Shown here in pieces: positions 48,593 to 60,883 of a stretch of DNA of 64,000 nucleotides. The stretch comes from Methanosarcina sp. ERenArc_MAG2. GTDB taxonomy: Archaea > Halobacteriota > Methanosarcinia > Methanosarcinales > Methanosarcinaceae. The stretch is taken from contig JAMXHR010000010.1 of assembly GCA_023955635.1 (NCBI GenBank), positions 620,001 through 684,000 on the forward strand, in the 5' to 3' direction. A program made the translations under genes and the position numbers. Below the pieces are notes generated by a model. The model was not told the DNA's origin. It saw only the letters and a list, made by a program, of their open reading frames with translations, and did no database searches. Numbering within the stretch: position 1 is the first letter of the stretch; each line of letters opens with the position of its first letter.

Positions 48593-49163
48593 GCCAGGGA
48601 CGGCTCCATATTTTTTGCAGAATAGGTCTTGATGGTATTCTTGATCATAAATGTCAGAAATCGTCTCTTCAAACTTATAACTTGTGGATCTTGAATACAA
48701 TTATTGAGAAAAGGGAGTTTTTTGTTAATTTATTTCCTGATCATTATTCCAAACCTGTATAAAACCCGGCTGTGATAGAAATACTTTTCTAGCCGTACTG
48801 GAGTTGTCCCTGTAATTGCTACCTGTGCATTTTTTATATTTTCCAAAAAAGCACCTGAAAACAGTTTTACAGTTTTTACGGCCTATAGTTCCTTTTTTAT
48901 TGTTTTTAATTTTTCTATTGCCCAAACTGCTCAAAAATTTTTAAATAACCCATAAAAATTTTTAATTAATCTCCAAAAATTTTTTATTTGATGCCCGAGA
49001 TATTTAATGTATATAATTGAATACCTTGATATCTACAGGTAAACGGGCGTACCTGGGTTCAGGATATCTTCCGGATGTTCAGGAAACTATTTTTGTTCCT
49101 ATTTTCTCCATTCGGAAGCCTGAAAATGCGTTCCCGCTTCATAAACTATAGAGGAGGCTTAAT
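48593..49163. other. intergenic region between cca and the S-layer-like gene
   Basis: Non-coding. A TATA-like AATGTATATAATTG is at 49007-49020, suited to the rightward gene; GAGGAGG at 49151-49157 is its ribosome binding site. Confidence 0.45.
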
Positions 49164-51766
49164 TTGGGGATTAAAAACTACATGAGGATTTTATATCTAT
49201 TTCTGGTACTCGGGCTGCTATGTATAAATGCTGCTGCCCAGGTTTCAGATTCCACAGGCAACCGCATCTGGGATGAAAATACAAACCAGAGCCTTACTTA
49301 TACATGGACGCCTCAGACCTATTCGGGCTTTTATTATGACCTGGACACCGGAGAAGGCTCAGAGAATCTTACAGTCCGGCTCACCGAGGGAAGCCGGACA
49401 ATTGAAAAAAATAACCTGCAGTATGAAACAAAACCCATACAAACCGATTTTGAGCACGATAAATGGGGTTCGTATCAGGTTATAGGGTTTATGGCAGAAC
49501 GTTACTTTGCAGGATACACGGGAAACTCCGGATTTGCAAATAAAAATATCAGCGTTATTTCTGAGGGGCAGCTTTCAAAGGTATTGACAGATACCGACGA
49601 AAAGAAATCCCTGTACACGGGCTCTTCCCTCATTCTTGAGGAAGGATATACCCTGAATATCGTTGAAGTTGATGTTAACGGAAACACCGTCTGGGTACAG
49701 CTTGTAAAGGACGGCAATATAGTAGATGATGCTTTCCTGTCTTCTAACAGTGATTATGTGTATAAAACCGGACTGGGGGTGCAGAAGATGTGCCCATAAT
49801 TGTAGTCCATTTCGCTCAGATCTTCAGTGGTAGAGAGACTAACGCCGTTTTTGTGGAAGGGATCTTCCAGATTTCGGACAAATACCTGGAAATTAAAAAC
49901 GGAGACGATTTCGGAGAAATGGAGGTAAGTACGATTTCAAGCTCAGGCATAAGGATGAGAAATAGTGATTCCATCTCTCTTAACAGGGGCGATACAATAG
50001 ATATCATGGGTAAACTTAGTTTTATTGTGGCTGATGCCAGCGAACTTCGCTTTGCCCCAATAGTTGAAACCTCCGAGCCCGGTACCTATGAGTTAAGGGG
50101 AACCGTCCATGATGATAAATTTGATACTTCTATCTGGACACCTTTTAACTTCGAGGGTTTTTATTATAACATCGACGAAAACATCTCCACTGAAAGCCTT
50201 GTCATTGAAGAACTCGATGACAGGACAATTGATGATGAAGCACTCGTTTATTCCACAAAACCGGAACCTGTTGAATTTGAGCATGAAAGCTGGGGAAATT
50301 ATGAAGTTCTCGGCTTCATGGCAGAGAAATATTTCGCAGGATATCCTGAGAACATTTTTGGGAATTCAAAAAGTATAAGTGTGCTTTCGGACAGCATCCT
50401 TTCAAAAGTTCTTATTGATGACGATAACAAAAAGTCCCTGTTTACAGGCTCTTCTCTAGCTCTCGAGAACGGCTATTCTCTTAAGGCAGCAGAGGTCGAC
50501 GTTAACGGGGAAAGGATACTCTTCGAGCTTTATAAGGATGGGAAGCTGCTGGATTCGGGAATAATTCCTCAGAATGGGGACTATATCTACGAAGCAGATC
50601 TTGGAGGGGCTGAAGCTGTTCCGACGATTGCAGTCCATGTAAGTACTGTCTTCCGTTCCCGGGAAACTGATGCCGTGTTTATAGAGGGGATTTTCCAGAT
50701 TTCGGAAGATTACCTGAAAATTTCTGAGGGAGATTCCTTTGGTGAAATGGAAATAAGCTCGATTTCCAGTTCAGGAATCACAATGAAAAATACGGACGCA
50801 ATCTCCCTTTCAAAAGGGGACATTATTGACCTGATGGGCAAAGTCAAATTCAGGGTAGCCGATGCTTCTGTCCTGCGCTTTTATCCCTTCGTTGAAATCG
50901 AGACCAGTAAAGGTGATCAGCTGGATATCGAAATACCCGCTGTCATTGTAACCGGGAACCAGACCGAAATCCTGGTTAAGGCGAGAAATGTTTCAGTCGG
51001 GGGCGTTGAAGTCTCCTTTGGAAATGAGAGCATAGGGACTACCGGAGACGGTGGGAACCTTACCTATACACCTGGTAAGGAAGGAAGCTTCACTGTATCT
51101 GCAAGCAAAGCAGGTTACGTCTCGGGAAGTAAAAAAGTTGATGTCGTTAAACAGGGCGTCCTGAAACTTCAGCTTTCAGTCTCTCCGAACATCATCAGGG
51201 AAGGAGATCAGATAAAAATAAAAGTTACTGACTCAGCGAATAATGGGTCTATATCCGGAGCAGATGTCTTTTTCGGCGGGAAGAAGATTGATGAACCGAC
51301 CAACGCAGAAGGTATCACATCTTACTGGGTTACTGCTCCGGGAACTTATATGATAAATGCTACAAAAGCAGGTTATGAAGAAGGGGAAACCTTGATTGAG
51401 GTAATTGAAAACGTAGCACAGTTTACCTTTTCGAACCTCACGGTAGAGCCGGCTTCAGTTGAGACCGGAACCGCAGTAAATATCAGGGTAAATGCTACAA
51501 ATAGCGGAAACGTTGCAGGAGGATCAAAAGTGGAATTGCTGGTTAATAACGAATCAGTTGATTCAAAAAACATAAGCCTGAATCCAGGTGAGAGCAAGCC
51601 AGTCGAATTCTCCCATACTGAAAATGACGCAGGAACATACAAAATTGAGGTAGGAGGCCTGAGCAAAAGTTATGAGGTAACGAAAAAAGCTCCTTTCTTC
51701 AGCGGGCTGGCAACTGTTGGAATACTTGCCACAGCATTTGTCGTTCTCCGGAAAAGGAGGAAATAA
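49164..51766 (+). CDS. S-layer-like exported protein with C-terminal anchor (one-base gap)
   Basis: TTG 49164 is chosen because GAGGAGG ends 6 bases before it. Signal peptide (ILYLFLVLGLLCINAAAQV), then two S-layer-type repeats; the first breaks at the G5 run 49775-49779, where one added G joins YKTGLGG to AEDVPIIVVHF, giving 867 residues. After the second repeat come two carboxypeptidase-regulatory/Ig-like domains (VSVGGVEVSFGNES..., ISGADVFFGGKK...), a CARDB-like domain (FTFSNLTVEPASVETG...) and a final helix GLATVGILATAFVVL with RKRRK. Probably a minor surface protein anchored in the membrane. Confidence 0.82.
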
Positions 51767-52184
51767 CCGAAACTTCTGGCTTTCATACTGAAAGCTGTGT
51801 AACCGGAAATCCCAATCCTGATTTCCGGCTCTCAAATCTTTTTTTCCTAAGTTTTTATCTCTTATGATCTTAATCGGGCTCTTTTTTGCTTTAATTTTAT
51901 ATTTGTAGCCAGGATAACCCTTATATTTAGAATCACCCTTTTCTTATTCTTCAAAAATATTTATTCTTCAAAAACATTTTATGGAAATGATATATTTGTG
52001 TTAAAATTTTACATTTTTCACGTAAATTCTTACTCCGGAATAAAATAGTATAAATATGATAGTGGGCAGGAATGTAAAAAGAATTAATTTAAAGCAAAGC
52101 TGGCAGGAATGTAAAAAATGAATTAAGAGTAAATTCCGGCAATTAATGCCTGAGATGCAGCTTAAAATACTGAATTACGATGGT
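51767..52184. other. intergenic region
   Basis: No gene. Two partial copies of a GGCAGGAATGTAAAAA stretch occur at 52065 and 52101. Confidence 0.45.
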
Positions 52185-52648
52185 ATGAATACAATGCTTG
52201 AATTTTTGGGTTCCTTTATTGTCAATTACGGTTACCTTAACCTCTTTGTCCTGAGTTTTCTGGCTTCCACTGTCTTGCCTTTCGGGTCTGAAGCGCTGGT
52301 AGTTGCTCTTATCTACCAGGGTTTCAATCCTTTTGCTGTTGTTATGGTGGCGACCTCAGGTAATTATCTAGGGTCCTGCACAACTTATTATCTTGGACTA
52401 AAAGGGCGGCCTGTACTTGAGAAATACTTATCTCCTTCTCATGAAATGCTTGAGAAAAGTGAAAGGCTTTTCAAAAAATACGGAGTTTACACCCTTCTTT
52501 TCACTTGGGTACCGGGGATAGGAGATGCAATTACAATGGTTGCAGGACTTATGCAGCTACCTTTCAGATCTTTTTCGGTTCTGGTTTTTTTGGGAAATTC
52601 GGGCGTTATTTTGTACTTGCTTATCTGACAGCCTTTTTCAACAATTGA
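52185..52648 (+). CDS. DedA/YqaA-type membrane protein (one-base gap)
   Basis: 154 residues from ATG 52185 with the T7 run 52585-52591 read as T8; without it the frame ends early at 52628. The restored C terminus is VFFGKFGRYFVLAYLTAFFNN. Landmarks are VLSFLASTVLPFGSEALVVALIYQG, GNYLGSCTTYYLGLKGR and TWVPGIGDAITMVAGLMQLPF, the SNARE-associated/DedA core with its conserved Gly and Arg. Related proteins move phospholipids or other substrates across the membrane. An earlier in-frame ATG at 52146 is less likely. Confidence 0.85.
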
Positions 52649-52791
52649 TCGGATCTTTTTTTAAATCGATTTTGAGTTTTCAGGTAGTAAATTTTTATTT
52701 TAAAGTTATATTTATTTCTTTTATAATATACAGTTTCAAACTCATCTTCTAAAAGTTATTTTTTATGAAATGAAAATAGATACATTTATAT

Positions 52792-52871
52792 AATGCAGGG
52801 AACAATATTCCATTGTTAAAGCAAATTTAGTTGATTTACCTTGCTTTAACCTATTGTTTTTTGCCTGCATT
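52792..52871 (+). ncRNA. candidate structured RNA or palindromic element
   Basis: Three stems nest inside each other: AATGCAGG (52792-52799) with CCTGCATT (52864-52871); AACAAT (52801-52806) with ATTGTT (52853-52858); GTTAAAGCAA (52815-52824) with TTGCTTTAAC (52841-52850). A TTTATATA box directly precedes the outer stem. Twenty-four paired positions without mismatch in 80 bases is unlikely by chance. Confidence 0.4.
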
Positions 52872-53042
52872 CCAGGTCTTTAAAACGGGCTATATGTTTG
52901 ATTATAACCTCCATTTTGTTCTTTTTTATTTTTTCTTATTTCTTTTATTCCTCCGTTTTTATACACAATTTAACTTTACATAAAATTAGACCCCTGATGA
53001 CCTCAATGAATTTCCTTACTTTCGTTTTTTGGAATTATATTT

Positions 53043-53167
53043 AGCTTATCCCATAAATCGGAATTTGTTTCTTTTAATCAGTATTTCAGATGATCAATGA
53101 ATTCGCATCATGAAAATAATACTGAAATTCTTAATAATTGCAGAGTAAAATGGCTTTTGGATAAGCT
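53043..53167. repeat. MITE-like element, family 2, copy 1
   Basis: Ends AGCTTATCC and GGATAAGCT are inverted repeats. The 125 bp between are AT-rich and non-coding, and are clearly related to 54729-54858 (shared CATAAATC..AATTTG and ATCATGAAA blocks). Confidence 0.5.
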
Positions 53168-53494
53168 CATAAAGTAACAGATTTGTTAGAAGATGTATTT
53201 GATATCGATTATTGTTTAAATCCCATAAGAAGATTATTAAAATAAATAAGCATAGAACCCTTAATTTGCACACTGATCTTGAGGAGCCCTCAAGGCTTCT
53301 CAGGCACTTCTCCATCCTCAAATTTCTCCCTTTAGAAGCTTATTTTTTCACCGGGTACTCAACTTCATCCATTATGAATATTTTCCAATAGATTGGCAGG
53401 AAACGGGCCAAAAAGAGTTAAAATTATTCTAAAAAAGGTTAATTCATTTAGATTTTCATTGGAGTAAGCCTATTTTCGTTACTGCAGGATATTT

Positions 53495-53656
53495 GGAGGT
53501 TTACTCGAGAGTATCTACCCTCGAGCGATATTTAATAAGGTATTACATGGTTTTTTGGATATTTGCTTATTACATGGTTTTTTGGATATTTGCTCATTAC
53601 ATGGTTTTTTGGAGGTTTGCTCGAGAGCATCTGCCCTCGAGCGATATTTGATAGAC
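53495..53656. repeat. 27-bp tandem repeat framed by 46-bp direct repeats
   Basis: Three exact-period units starting ATTACATGGTTTTTTGGATA at 53542, 53569 and 53596. On each side (53495-53540 and 53611-53656) lies a copy of GGAGGTTTrCTCGAGAG...CCCTCGAGCGATATTT, which has an internal CTCGAG/CTCGAG hairpin. No open frame of note. Confidence 0.7.
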
Positions 53657-54728
53657 ATTTGAAAACCGGTTGTGTTTTTCAAGTTTTATCTATAAAGCTG
53701 CTAAATTTCATCCTTCACCTATTGCACTGGTGTATCTGTGAAATAGGAGCATGTAATTTTTCTGGTAAGATTTTCCATCTTCATTAATATCAAGTTTCTA
53801 TCTAATTCGAGGTATTCTAGCTATTTATCCCAAATCGTCTTATTCCTCCTAATTCCATATTATTCAAGAATTTGTTTTGTTCTATCTTGATACCTATATC
53901 CCGATGTATGCTCCCTGGATGAGTGAGGGTCCGATAAAATGGATTTTGCCCTCACTCCCGGGTTGCACGCTCCAAGGATGAGCCCCATTCGATTTCAGGT
54001 CTATTTGCTTGGATAGAGGATTGAGTTTCTATCCAATCTAACTAAACTCGAGAAAACTAAGTAAGGATATGGATTTAGGTAACGGATCTTAGCTTCAGGG
54101 GTAACGTAAATACGGATATAGGAGTACCCTTTTTAGGTAGAATTTAATTAGAAAAGGTGTGCCAATTCCGGCAGAAAAGGATAGGATATAAAGGTTCTTG
54201 TTTTAGGAAGGGGAAAACCTAACTTTGTGAAAAATGAGGTTTAAATACAACTCTAGTTGTCTTTTCTGTTTGTCCATTTATTTTATTCTTTTTCTTCACC
54301 TCTTTTTCATATTTACTCATATACCAGGGTAAATTCGTCATTTCTTGTTTTCATTTTTGAGGCTATTTTTCTAAATTCCTTATAATTTTATATTCTATTG
54401 TATGAATTTGTAATAATAATATTTTAAAATTTATTTAAAATTCTAATTTTGCCTTGGCACTAAAAACTGAAGTATTTATGGATTAGTCAGTCCTTACAAA
54501 AAATCCGTATCATAGTCGCTTGTCAATAGAGGAGACTGCTACATTTCTGATTTTTAGTAATAAATATCCAATTTTTTGTTTCTTTCAGGAAAATGAAGTC
54601 TAAACCGCCTGGAAGAAAAAGTCTATTTCTATGACATTTATCCGAAAAAACGTATGAATCCCTGCATACAAAATTATTTTCTAAAGATAAATACCTATTT
54701 ATAAAAAGGCTTCCAAGTTTACTTGATG

Positions 54729-54858
54729 AGCTTATCCCATAAATCAAAATTTGCTCTTTGAATCTCGTCTTTTCAGTAACTGATCGAGCTTCTTATCATG
54801 AAAGAGCAATCCTGAAAACTTTTGATGATTAAATACGAAATAGGTTTTAAGACAAGCT
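54729..54858. repeat. MITE-like element, family 2, copy 2
   Basis: About 130 bp related to 53043-53167. The left end AGCTTATCCCATAAATC is intact; the right end is degenerate (GACAAGCT). It ends 30 bases before the cation efflux gene and may overlap its promoter. Confidence 0.45.
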
Positions 54859-54888
54859 CGAAAATCGAATATTAACCAAGGTGCCAGC

Positions 54889-56054
54889 ATGTCTGAAAAG
54901 CATTCTAATTCTCATTCCAATGAAAAGGAGGGCGATTCCGAACAACCCGCGGAAAATCCCCGCAAAAAAGGGTTTTTCAATTTCCGCTCTCCTTTTCACG
55001 CTCATGCCCATGATCACTCCTGTAATCATCCCCAGGATCACTCTTGTACTCATCCGCACGTACATTCCCACGGGCACAGTCACACTCATGGGACTGTGGA
55101 CCCTTCCATACTTGCTACTAACAAAGGGCTCTGGGCTGTTAAATGGTCTTTTATAGGGCTGATGATCACGGCCGTTCTGCAGATTATAATATTTTTTAAG
55201 TCTGGCAGTGTTGCCCTCCTTGCCGATACCATTCATAATTTTGGGGATGCATCAACTGCAATTCCTCTTGCAATAGCTTTTCTCTTGCCGGAAGAAAACC
55301 AAGCAAATGCTTCTCCTACGGATACGGCAGGGTAGAGGACCTTGCAGGTATAATCATTGTTCTCCTTATCCTTTTCAGTGCTGTATTTGCGGGTTATGAG
55401 TCTGTTAATCGCTTCTTAAACCCTCAGCCTGTAGGACATTTGCAGGCTGTAGCTATTGCCGCAATTATAGGTTGTATCGGAAACGAGGTTGTGGCCCAGT
55501 TCCGGATGAAAGTTGGAAAGGAAATAGGGAGTGCAGCCCTTATTGCAGATGGATACCATGCCCGAGTGGACGGTTTCACCAGCCTTGCCGTCCTTATCGG
55601 GGTAGTTGGCATCTGGTTGGGTTATCCGATCATTGACCCTCTCATTGGAATATTAATCACGATCAGCATCCTCAAAATAGTCCTTGATTCGAGCAAGCTC
55701 GTGTTTACCCGCCTGCTTGACGGCGTTGAGCCTGAAGTCATCGATAAAGTTAAAAATATTACTGAAAGTGTAGAGGGGGTCTGTGAAGTCACGGACCTTA
55801 GGGTTCGCTGGATAGGACACAGGCTCCATGCAGAGATCAATGCTTCCGTTTCTCCTTCTCTTTCGGTTGGGGAAGGGCATGAAATCGCCAACGCGATAAG
55901 GGAAAAACTTCTTGAAAACTTCTCTTACCTTTCCGGCACAACTATCCATGTAGACCCTCTCACAGCCTCAGGGGAATGCTGCCACTGTGGGCCTGAGAAT
56001 CCGGAAATACTACAGGGAAAACATAAGCAGGTTTTGAATGCCTGTTCCCAATGA
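54889..56054 (+). CDS. cation diffusion facilitator with His-rich N terminus (one-base gap)
   Basis: ATG 54889. The first 70 residues carry a dense His cluster (HAHAHDHSCNHPQDHSCTHPH...), a likely metal buffer. Six-helix transporter follows: KWSFIGLMITAVLQIIIFF, GSVALLADTIHNFGDAS (the HxxxD metal site), AGIIIVLLILFSAVFAG, LIADGYHARVDGFTSLAVLIG (second HxxxD), then a C-terminal cytoplasmic ferredoxin-like domain and CCHCGPE. The frame breaks near 55286-55292; one added base turns the premature end into LLAGRKPSKCFSYGYGRVEDLAG, giving 388 residues. It expels Zn2+, Co2+ or similar by proton exchange. Confidence 0.9.
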
Positions 56055-56636
56055 GGTCCAAAGAAATTTCAGTTTCAGTTGAACTTTTACTGTAAAAACT
56101 TCTATTTATACGCACTTGTCTTAATTTCGTCATCAGGTTCGTTCGGTGAACTTGCCTTCAGGCTATTGTCAAGTAAAAAATGCATTAATTTTTCCTATAA
56201 ACTACTGTATTTTGCCCTTTATCTCAATAGATGATCCTCAATTAAAGCTCTATTCAAGCAATAATAAAGTGATTTTAGAAAACAACTGTTTAGCTATCCA
56301 TTTCCGTTTAAATCGTATTAGGGTTATTGTTTCCTTTTACGGAATTTTGAAGTGGTGGCGCGAACATACGCCGTTGCTTGCAGCGGGGTGCGCCAGCACA
56401 ACTTTGATTGAAATAAATCAGGCCCAACTTTGTAAATCTTCAACCACATCATATACTTTTTAAATAGTGGGTGCATATGGGCTAATATATTTTTACGCGA
56501 GATAATCCAGGAAGTGTCGGACTAAAAAACAGACCGCGGAAAAATGGGAAAATCCGCAACAGCTATTTTTAACCTGGGTTGTGAGCAATACTGAGGTCCA
56601 TTCTTCTACGATTGGCAAATATATAGATTGAAAAGA
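56055..56636. other. intergenic region, about 580 bp
   Basis: AT-rich apart from a GC-rich patch at 56345-56400. Open frames here lack ribosome binding sites and conserved patterns. Confidence 0.45.
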
Positions 56637-59600
56637 ATGGGGGACTGGAAGTTATTAAAAGTAATGATTTCATCGAGAAAGTAGAAGAGATAGGGGAAAC
56701 AGGTAAAGAAAAAATGCAGCTGAACTTTATTTAAAAAATCCTAATTCTTTTCTGGAGGTGGGAAAGGAGGGAACTGTTTTATATATTAACAAGGCAGCTG
56801 GCGAACTTCTTGAGTACTGGGGTATAAAAGAAGGAGAAAAGGTTCCTCAATCATTAAGACATAGTATAAAAAGAGTCCTCTCGAGGAATGAACCGAAAAA
56901 TCTTGAAATTCAAGCAGGGGAAACAACATATACTGCAGTTGTCTATCCTTTTCCGGAAGGAGATTATGTCGATCTTCAAGGGGTAGACATAAGTTTCAGA
57001 GCCTTTGCCGAAGAAAAACTTCGTAAAAAGGAAAGACAATACCTTTCCCTAAGCAGCCTTGGCAGAATATCTATCACATGCAAAGACGTTCAGACAATCC
57101 TGGAAGAAAGCGCTCTGCTTATTGCCCAGGGTCTTGATGCGGATTTTTCCAGGATTCTGGAACTCATGCCTGATGGAAATTTTATCCTGAGGGCAGGTTA
57201 TGGCTGGGAAAATGATCTTAAAGGCAATATTATCATAACAGGAAAAGAGAAGTCCCAGGCAGGATACACTCTCTTTTCAAGAAAACCAGTTGTCTTGAAA
57301 GATATTGAGACCGAAACCCGTTTCGAATTCACTGAATTTCTCAGGCGCCACGGGGTAGTTAGCGGCGTAACGGTTCTTATAGGAGCTATAAATAAACCTT
57401 TCGGGATAATCGAAGTTTACAACACAGGAAAGAGAGAATTTACTGTCAATGATATAGATTTCCTGAACTCTGCCGCTTTTTTGTTGTCTGGGATCATAGA
57501 GCGTCTGCAGGCAGAGGAAGAACTCACGATTCATCAACATGAACTGGAAAAACTTGTTGAAAGAAGAACCCTGGAATATACCGAAGCAACTGAGAGCCTT
57601 TCGCGGGAAATTGCTGAAAGAAATAAAATTGAAAAAATTCTCCGAAATAACCTGAAGTTTCTTGAAACTCTCCTGAATACGATACATGTACCCGTATATT
57701 ATAAAGACAACGAAGGCAGGTACCTTGGCTGTAATAACATTTTAACCAAACAGGTTTTCGGAAGGGAAAAAGAAGAGATTATAGGAAAAATATTTCCTGA
57801 AGTATACGCGGGTTCTCCAGCTGAACTTTCGCTTGAAATTCATGAATCCGATCTGGAATTGTTGCAGAAAGGAGGAAGCGACAATTACGAAAAAGAACTA
57901 ATGTGTGCCGATGGGACAAAAAGAAACTTTTTGGTGAACAGGGAAATTTTTTCCGATGACGAAGGAACAAGAAACTTGGTTGCTGTAATGCTTGATGTAA
58001 CCGAACTCAGGAAAATTGAAAACAAGCTTAAGAATAACGTACATTTTTTGGAAACGCTGCTCGATAATATTCCAAGCCCCGTATTCCAGAGAGATTTGAA
58101 TGAAACATATGTAAATTGTAACAAGAGTTTTGCCAGGCAGATCATGGGGCTTCCCAAAGAGGGGGTTATAGGGGGCTCTTTCGTGGAATTTCAGAAGAGA
58201 GTTCCAAAAGAGCTTTCAGAAATATATCATAAGCACGACAGGAAACTCATTGAGACAGGGGAAGTAATTATTACGAAACCAAGGTGGTCTGTGCCGACGG
58301 CGTGCAAAGAGATTTCCTTTTCCACAAAGCTACCTACCAGGACAGTTCTGGGGAAGTAGCTGGAGTTGTTGGTGTGATGCTGGATATAACTCCGCGAAAA
58401 GCTGCCGAAAAAACGTTCAGGAAAAGCGAGGAACGATACAGGATCGCTTCAGAGCAGACAGGGCAGCTTGTGTATGATTATGATGCCGAATCAGAGCAGA
58501 TCGACTGGGCAGGAGCCATTTCACAGATTACAGGATGCACTCCTGAAGAGTTCAAGCAGGTAAATCTGGAAGGCTGGCTAGCACATATCCATAAAGAAGA
58601 TCAGAAAAGAGCATGGGAAACGCATGAGATGTGTATGAAAACCGGGGGAAAATACCTTGAGGAATACAGGTTCCGAAAAAAGAACGGGAGTTATTTCCAT
58701 GCCGAAGACAGTAGCATCTACCTTTTAGATGAAAAATATCAGGTGCACCGGATTGTCGGAGTAATAAAAGATATAAATGAAAGAAAACTTGCCAGGGAAA
58801 TTCTGGAAAGGAGCGAGGAGAGATATAGGGCGGTTGCAGTACAGACCGGGCAGCTCGTCTATGATTACGATGTGAAAAATAACCACAGTTCCTGGGTAGG
58901 AGCAATTGAGGAGCTCACAGGGTACAGCTTTGAAGAGTTCCAGGGCTTCACCCCTGCTGTCTGGGCTGACCATGTCCATCCTGAAGACCGGGAAAAAGCT
59001 GCAAAAGCCCATGAAAACTGCACGAGAAATGGTGAAAAGTATCTTGAAGAATACAGATTCAGAAGAAAAGATGGAAGCTATTTTTATGTGGAAGACAGCG
59101 GTGTCTACCTGAAAAATGAAAGTAGAGATATATACAGGGTACTGGGGGTAATGAAAGACGTCAGTGAGAGAAAAAAGCAACTGAAAAACTGACTGAAAGC
59201 GAAGAGCGTTACAAGTCCTTCATGAAAAACTTTAGAGGCATTGCGTTCCAGCAGAATACGGATTTCACCCCTATTCTTGTAGAAGGAAGTGTAGAAGAAA
59301 TTGCAGGGTATACGGGAGAAGACTTAGTATCTGAAAAAGTAGACTGGTATGAAATTGTCCTTCCTGAAGACCGGAAAAGATTTTTGAAAATAGAAATAAA
59401 TTGATAAATGATCCGGCACTTTTTATAGAGCATGAATACCGTATAAAGCACAGGGATGGAAAGGTAAGATGGGTTCGTGAGATTATCCAGAATGTTTCAG
59501 ACGCTGCACACAAGAAGAGAGTCTTGCAGGGTGCAGTCTACGACATAACCAGACAAAAAGAGGCTGAAGAAACTCTGGGAAAAGTAGAAGAAATTCGCAA

Positions 59601-60261
59601 GAAAGAAATCCATCACCGTATTAAGAATAACCTGCAAGTCATTTCCAGTCTGCTGGAACTTCAAGCAGAAAAGTTCAATGAAAAGGAAGTTCTTGAAGCT
59701 TTCCGCGAGAGTCAGAATCGAGTTGCCACCATGGCCATAATCCACGAGGAACTGTACAGATCAAGAAACAACGAAACCCTTGATTTTTCAGCATATCTTC
59801 AAAAACTGACAGCAGATCTTTTTCGCTCCTACACTGTCAGAAAAGGCGATGTCAAGATGCGGCTGGATATCGAAGAGACCTTTCTGGGAATGGACACGGC
59901 AGTTCCTTTAGGGATAATCATTAATGAACTGATATCCAATTCTCTGAAACATGCATTTCCTCCGGGTACAAAAGGGGAAATCCGGATAAAACTCTACAGG
60001 ACTGAAAAGAATGGAGAGAATAAAAGTATAAGTAATAGCACCAATAATATTGATTCTGAAAGTTCAGTTGATAAAAGTATTCACTATTCACTGGTAGTTT
60101 CGGACAATGGGTTGGGTTTTCCGGAAAATATTGATTTCAAGAATACGAGCTCTCTGGGCCTGCAACTCGTAAATATTCTTGTTGAGCAGCTGGAGGGTGC
60201 AATCGAACTTGAAAATGGTGCAGAGACTACTTTCAAGATATTATTTAAGGAGAACGGCTGA
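56637..60261 (+). CDS. multi-PAS sensor histidine kinase (five one-base gaps)
   Basis: Read as one gene by adding one base at each of five spots (G5 56639-56643, A6 56709-56714, about 58264-58270, A6 59171-59176, about 59394-59400) it is 1209 residues; 3625 + 5 bases is a whole number of codons. Order: a PAS-like start, GAF (TILEESALLIAQGLDADFSRILEL), a coiled segment, five PAS/PAC units (KIENKLKNNVHFLETLLDNIPSPVF; SEERYRIASEQTGQLVYDYD; SEERYRAVAVQTGQLVYDYD; and others), a HisKA_2 box (KEIHHRIKNNLQVISSLL) and an ATPase with NELISNSLKHAF, DNGLGF and LGLQLV. No membrane helix, so a cytoplasmic sensor. A response regulator follows 37 bases downstream. Confidence 0.85.
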
Positions 60262-60298
60262 TTATCCAGAGGCTTATCCGATATCAAAGGGAGGTACA

Positions 60299-60727
60299 AT
60301 GAAAAAAGCAAAAATTCTGGTTGTCGAAGACCAGAATATCGTGGCTCTTAACATTAGAAATAAGCTGAAAAATCTCGGTTATACTGTGCCTGGTACTGCG
60401 TCTACAGGAGAGGAAGCTATAAGAAAAGCAGAGCTAACGAACGCAGACCTTGTTTTAATGGATATAATGTTAAAAGGAGACATGGATGGAATTGAAGCTG
60501 CCCGTGAAATTAAAACCAGGCTTCGAATTCCAGTGCTTTATCTGACTGCTTATACTGATGATGAGACTCTTGAGAGGGCAAAAACAACAGAGCCTGCAGG
60601 GTATATCTCAAAGCCTTTTAAGGAAGAAGACCTGCACAGCAATATAGAGATGGCACTTCACAAATACAGAGCCGAAAAAAAGAAAGTGAGAACAATACTG
60701 AATAAAATTTTCATAACTCTAAGATAA
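60299..60727 (+). CDS. response regulator, receiver domain only
   Basis: 142 residues from ATG 60299, with GGGAGG 5 bases upstream. The receiver motif set is complete: VVEDQNIVA (acidic pair), LVLMDIMLKGDMDGIEA (phospho-Asp), YLTAYTD (Thr) and GYISKPF (Lys). The C terminus is a short basic tail without a DNA-binding domain, so output is probably by protein contact. Next to the multi-PAS kinase, its likely partner. Confidence 0.92.
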   Translation: MKKAKILVVEDQNIVALNIRNKLKNLGYTVPGTASTGEEAIRKAELTNADLVLMDIMLKGDMDGIEAAREIKTRLRIPVLYLTAYTDDETLERAKTTEPAGYISKPFKEEDLHSNIEMALHKYRAEKKKVRTILNKIFITLR

Positions 60728-60883
60728 AAATTTCCAGGGATAATTACAAATTACAAATCCTGTTGATCTCAAATTAGTAATATAAATGGTAGAAAAATTG
60801 AAAAGTTAATTGAGAGAAAGAACGGACACTTTTTCAGAGCTTAAGGACTTTTGTAGTTTTTAAAGCATTGGAAACCATTGTTT

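Larger units (their letters stand above)
52649..54888. other. 2.2-kb region without genes
   Basis: No protein-coding frame is convincing on either strand. It contains a large nested hairpin, two copies of a MITE-like element, a 27-bp tandem repeat between two longer direct repeats, and a GTGAGGG...CCCTCAC inverted repeat at 53923-53955. It separates the DedA-type gene from the cation efflux gene. Confidence 0.5.

Noticed and set aside
53542..53622. Regular 27-bp repeats considered as a CRISPR array
   Set aside because: Units abut each other with no unique spacers; simple tandem repeat.
56146..56463. 105-codon plus-strand frame
   Set aside because: No ribosome binding site, no recognisable pattern, low complexity; left as intergenic.
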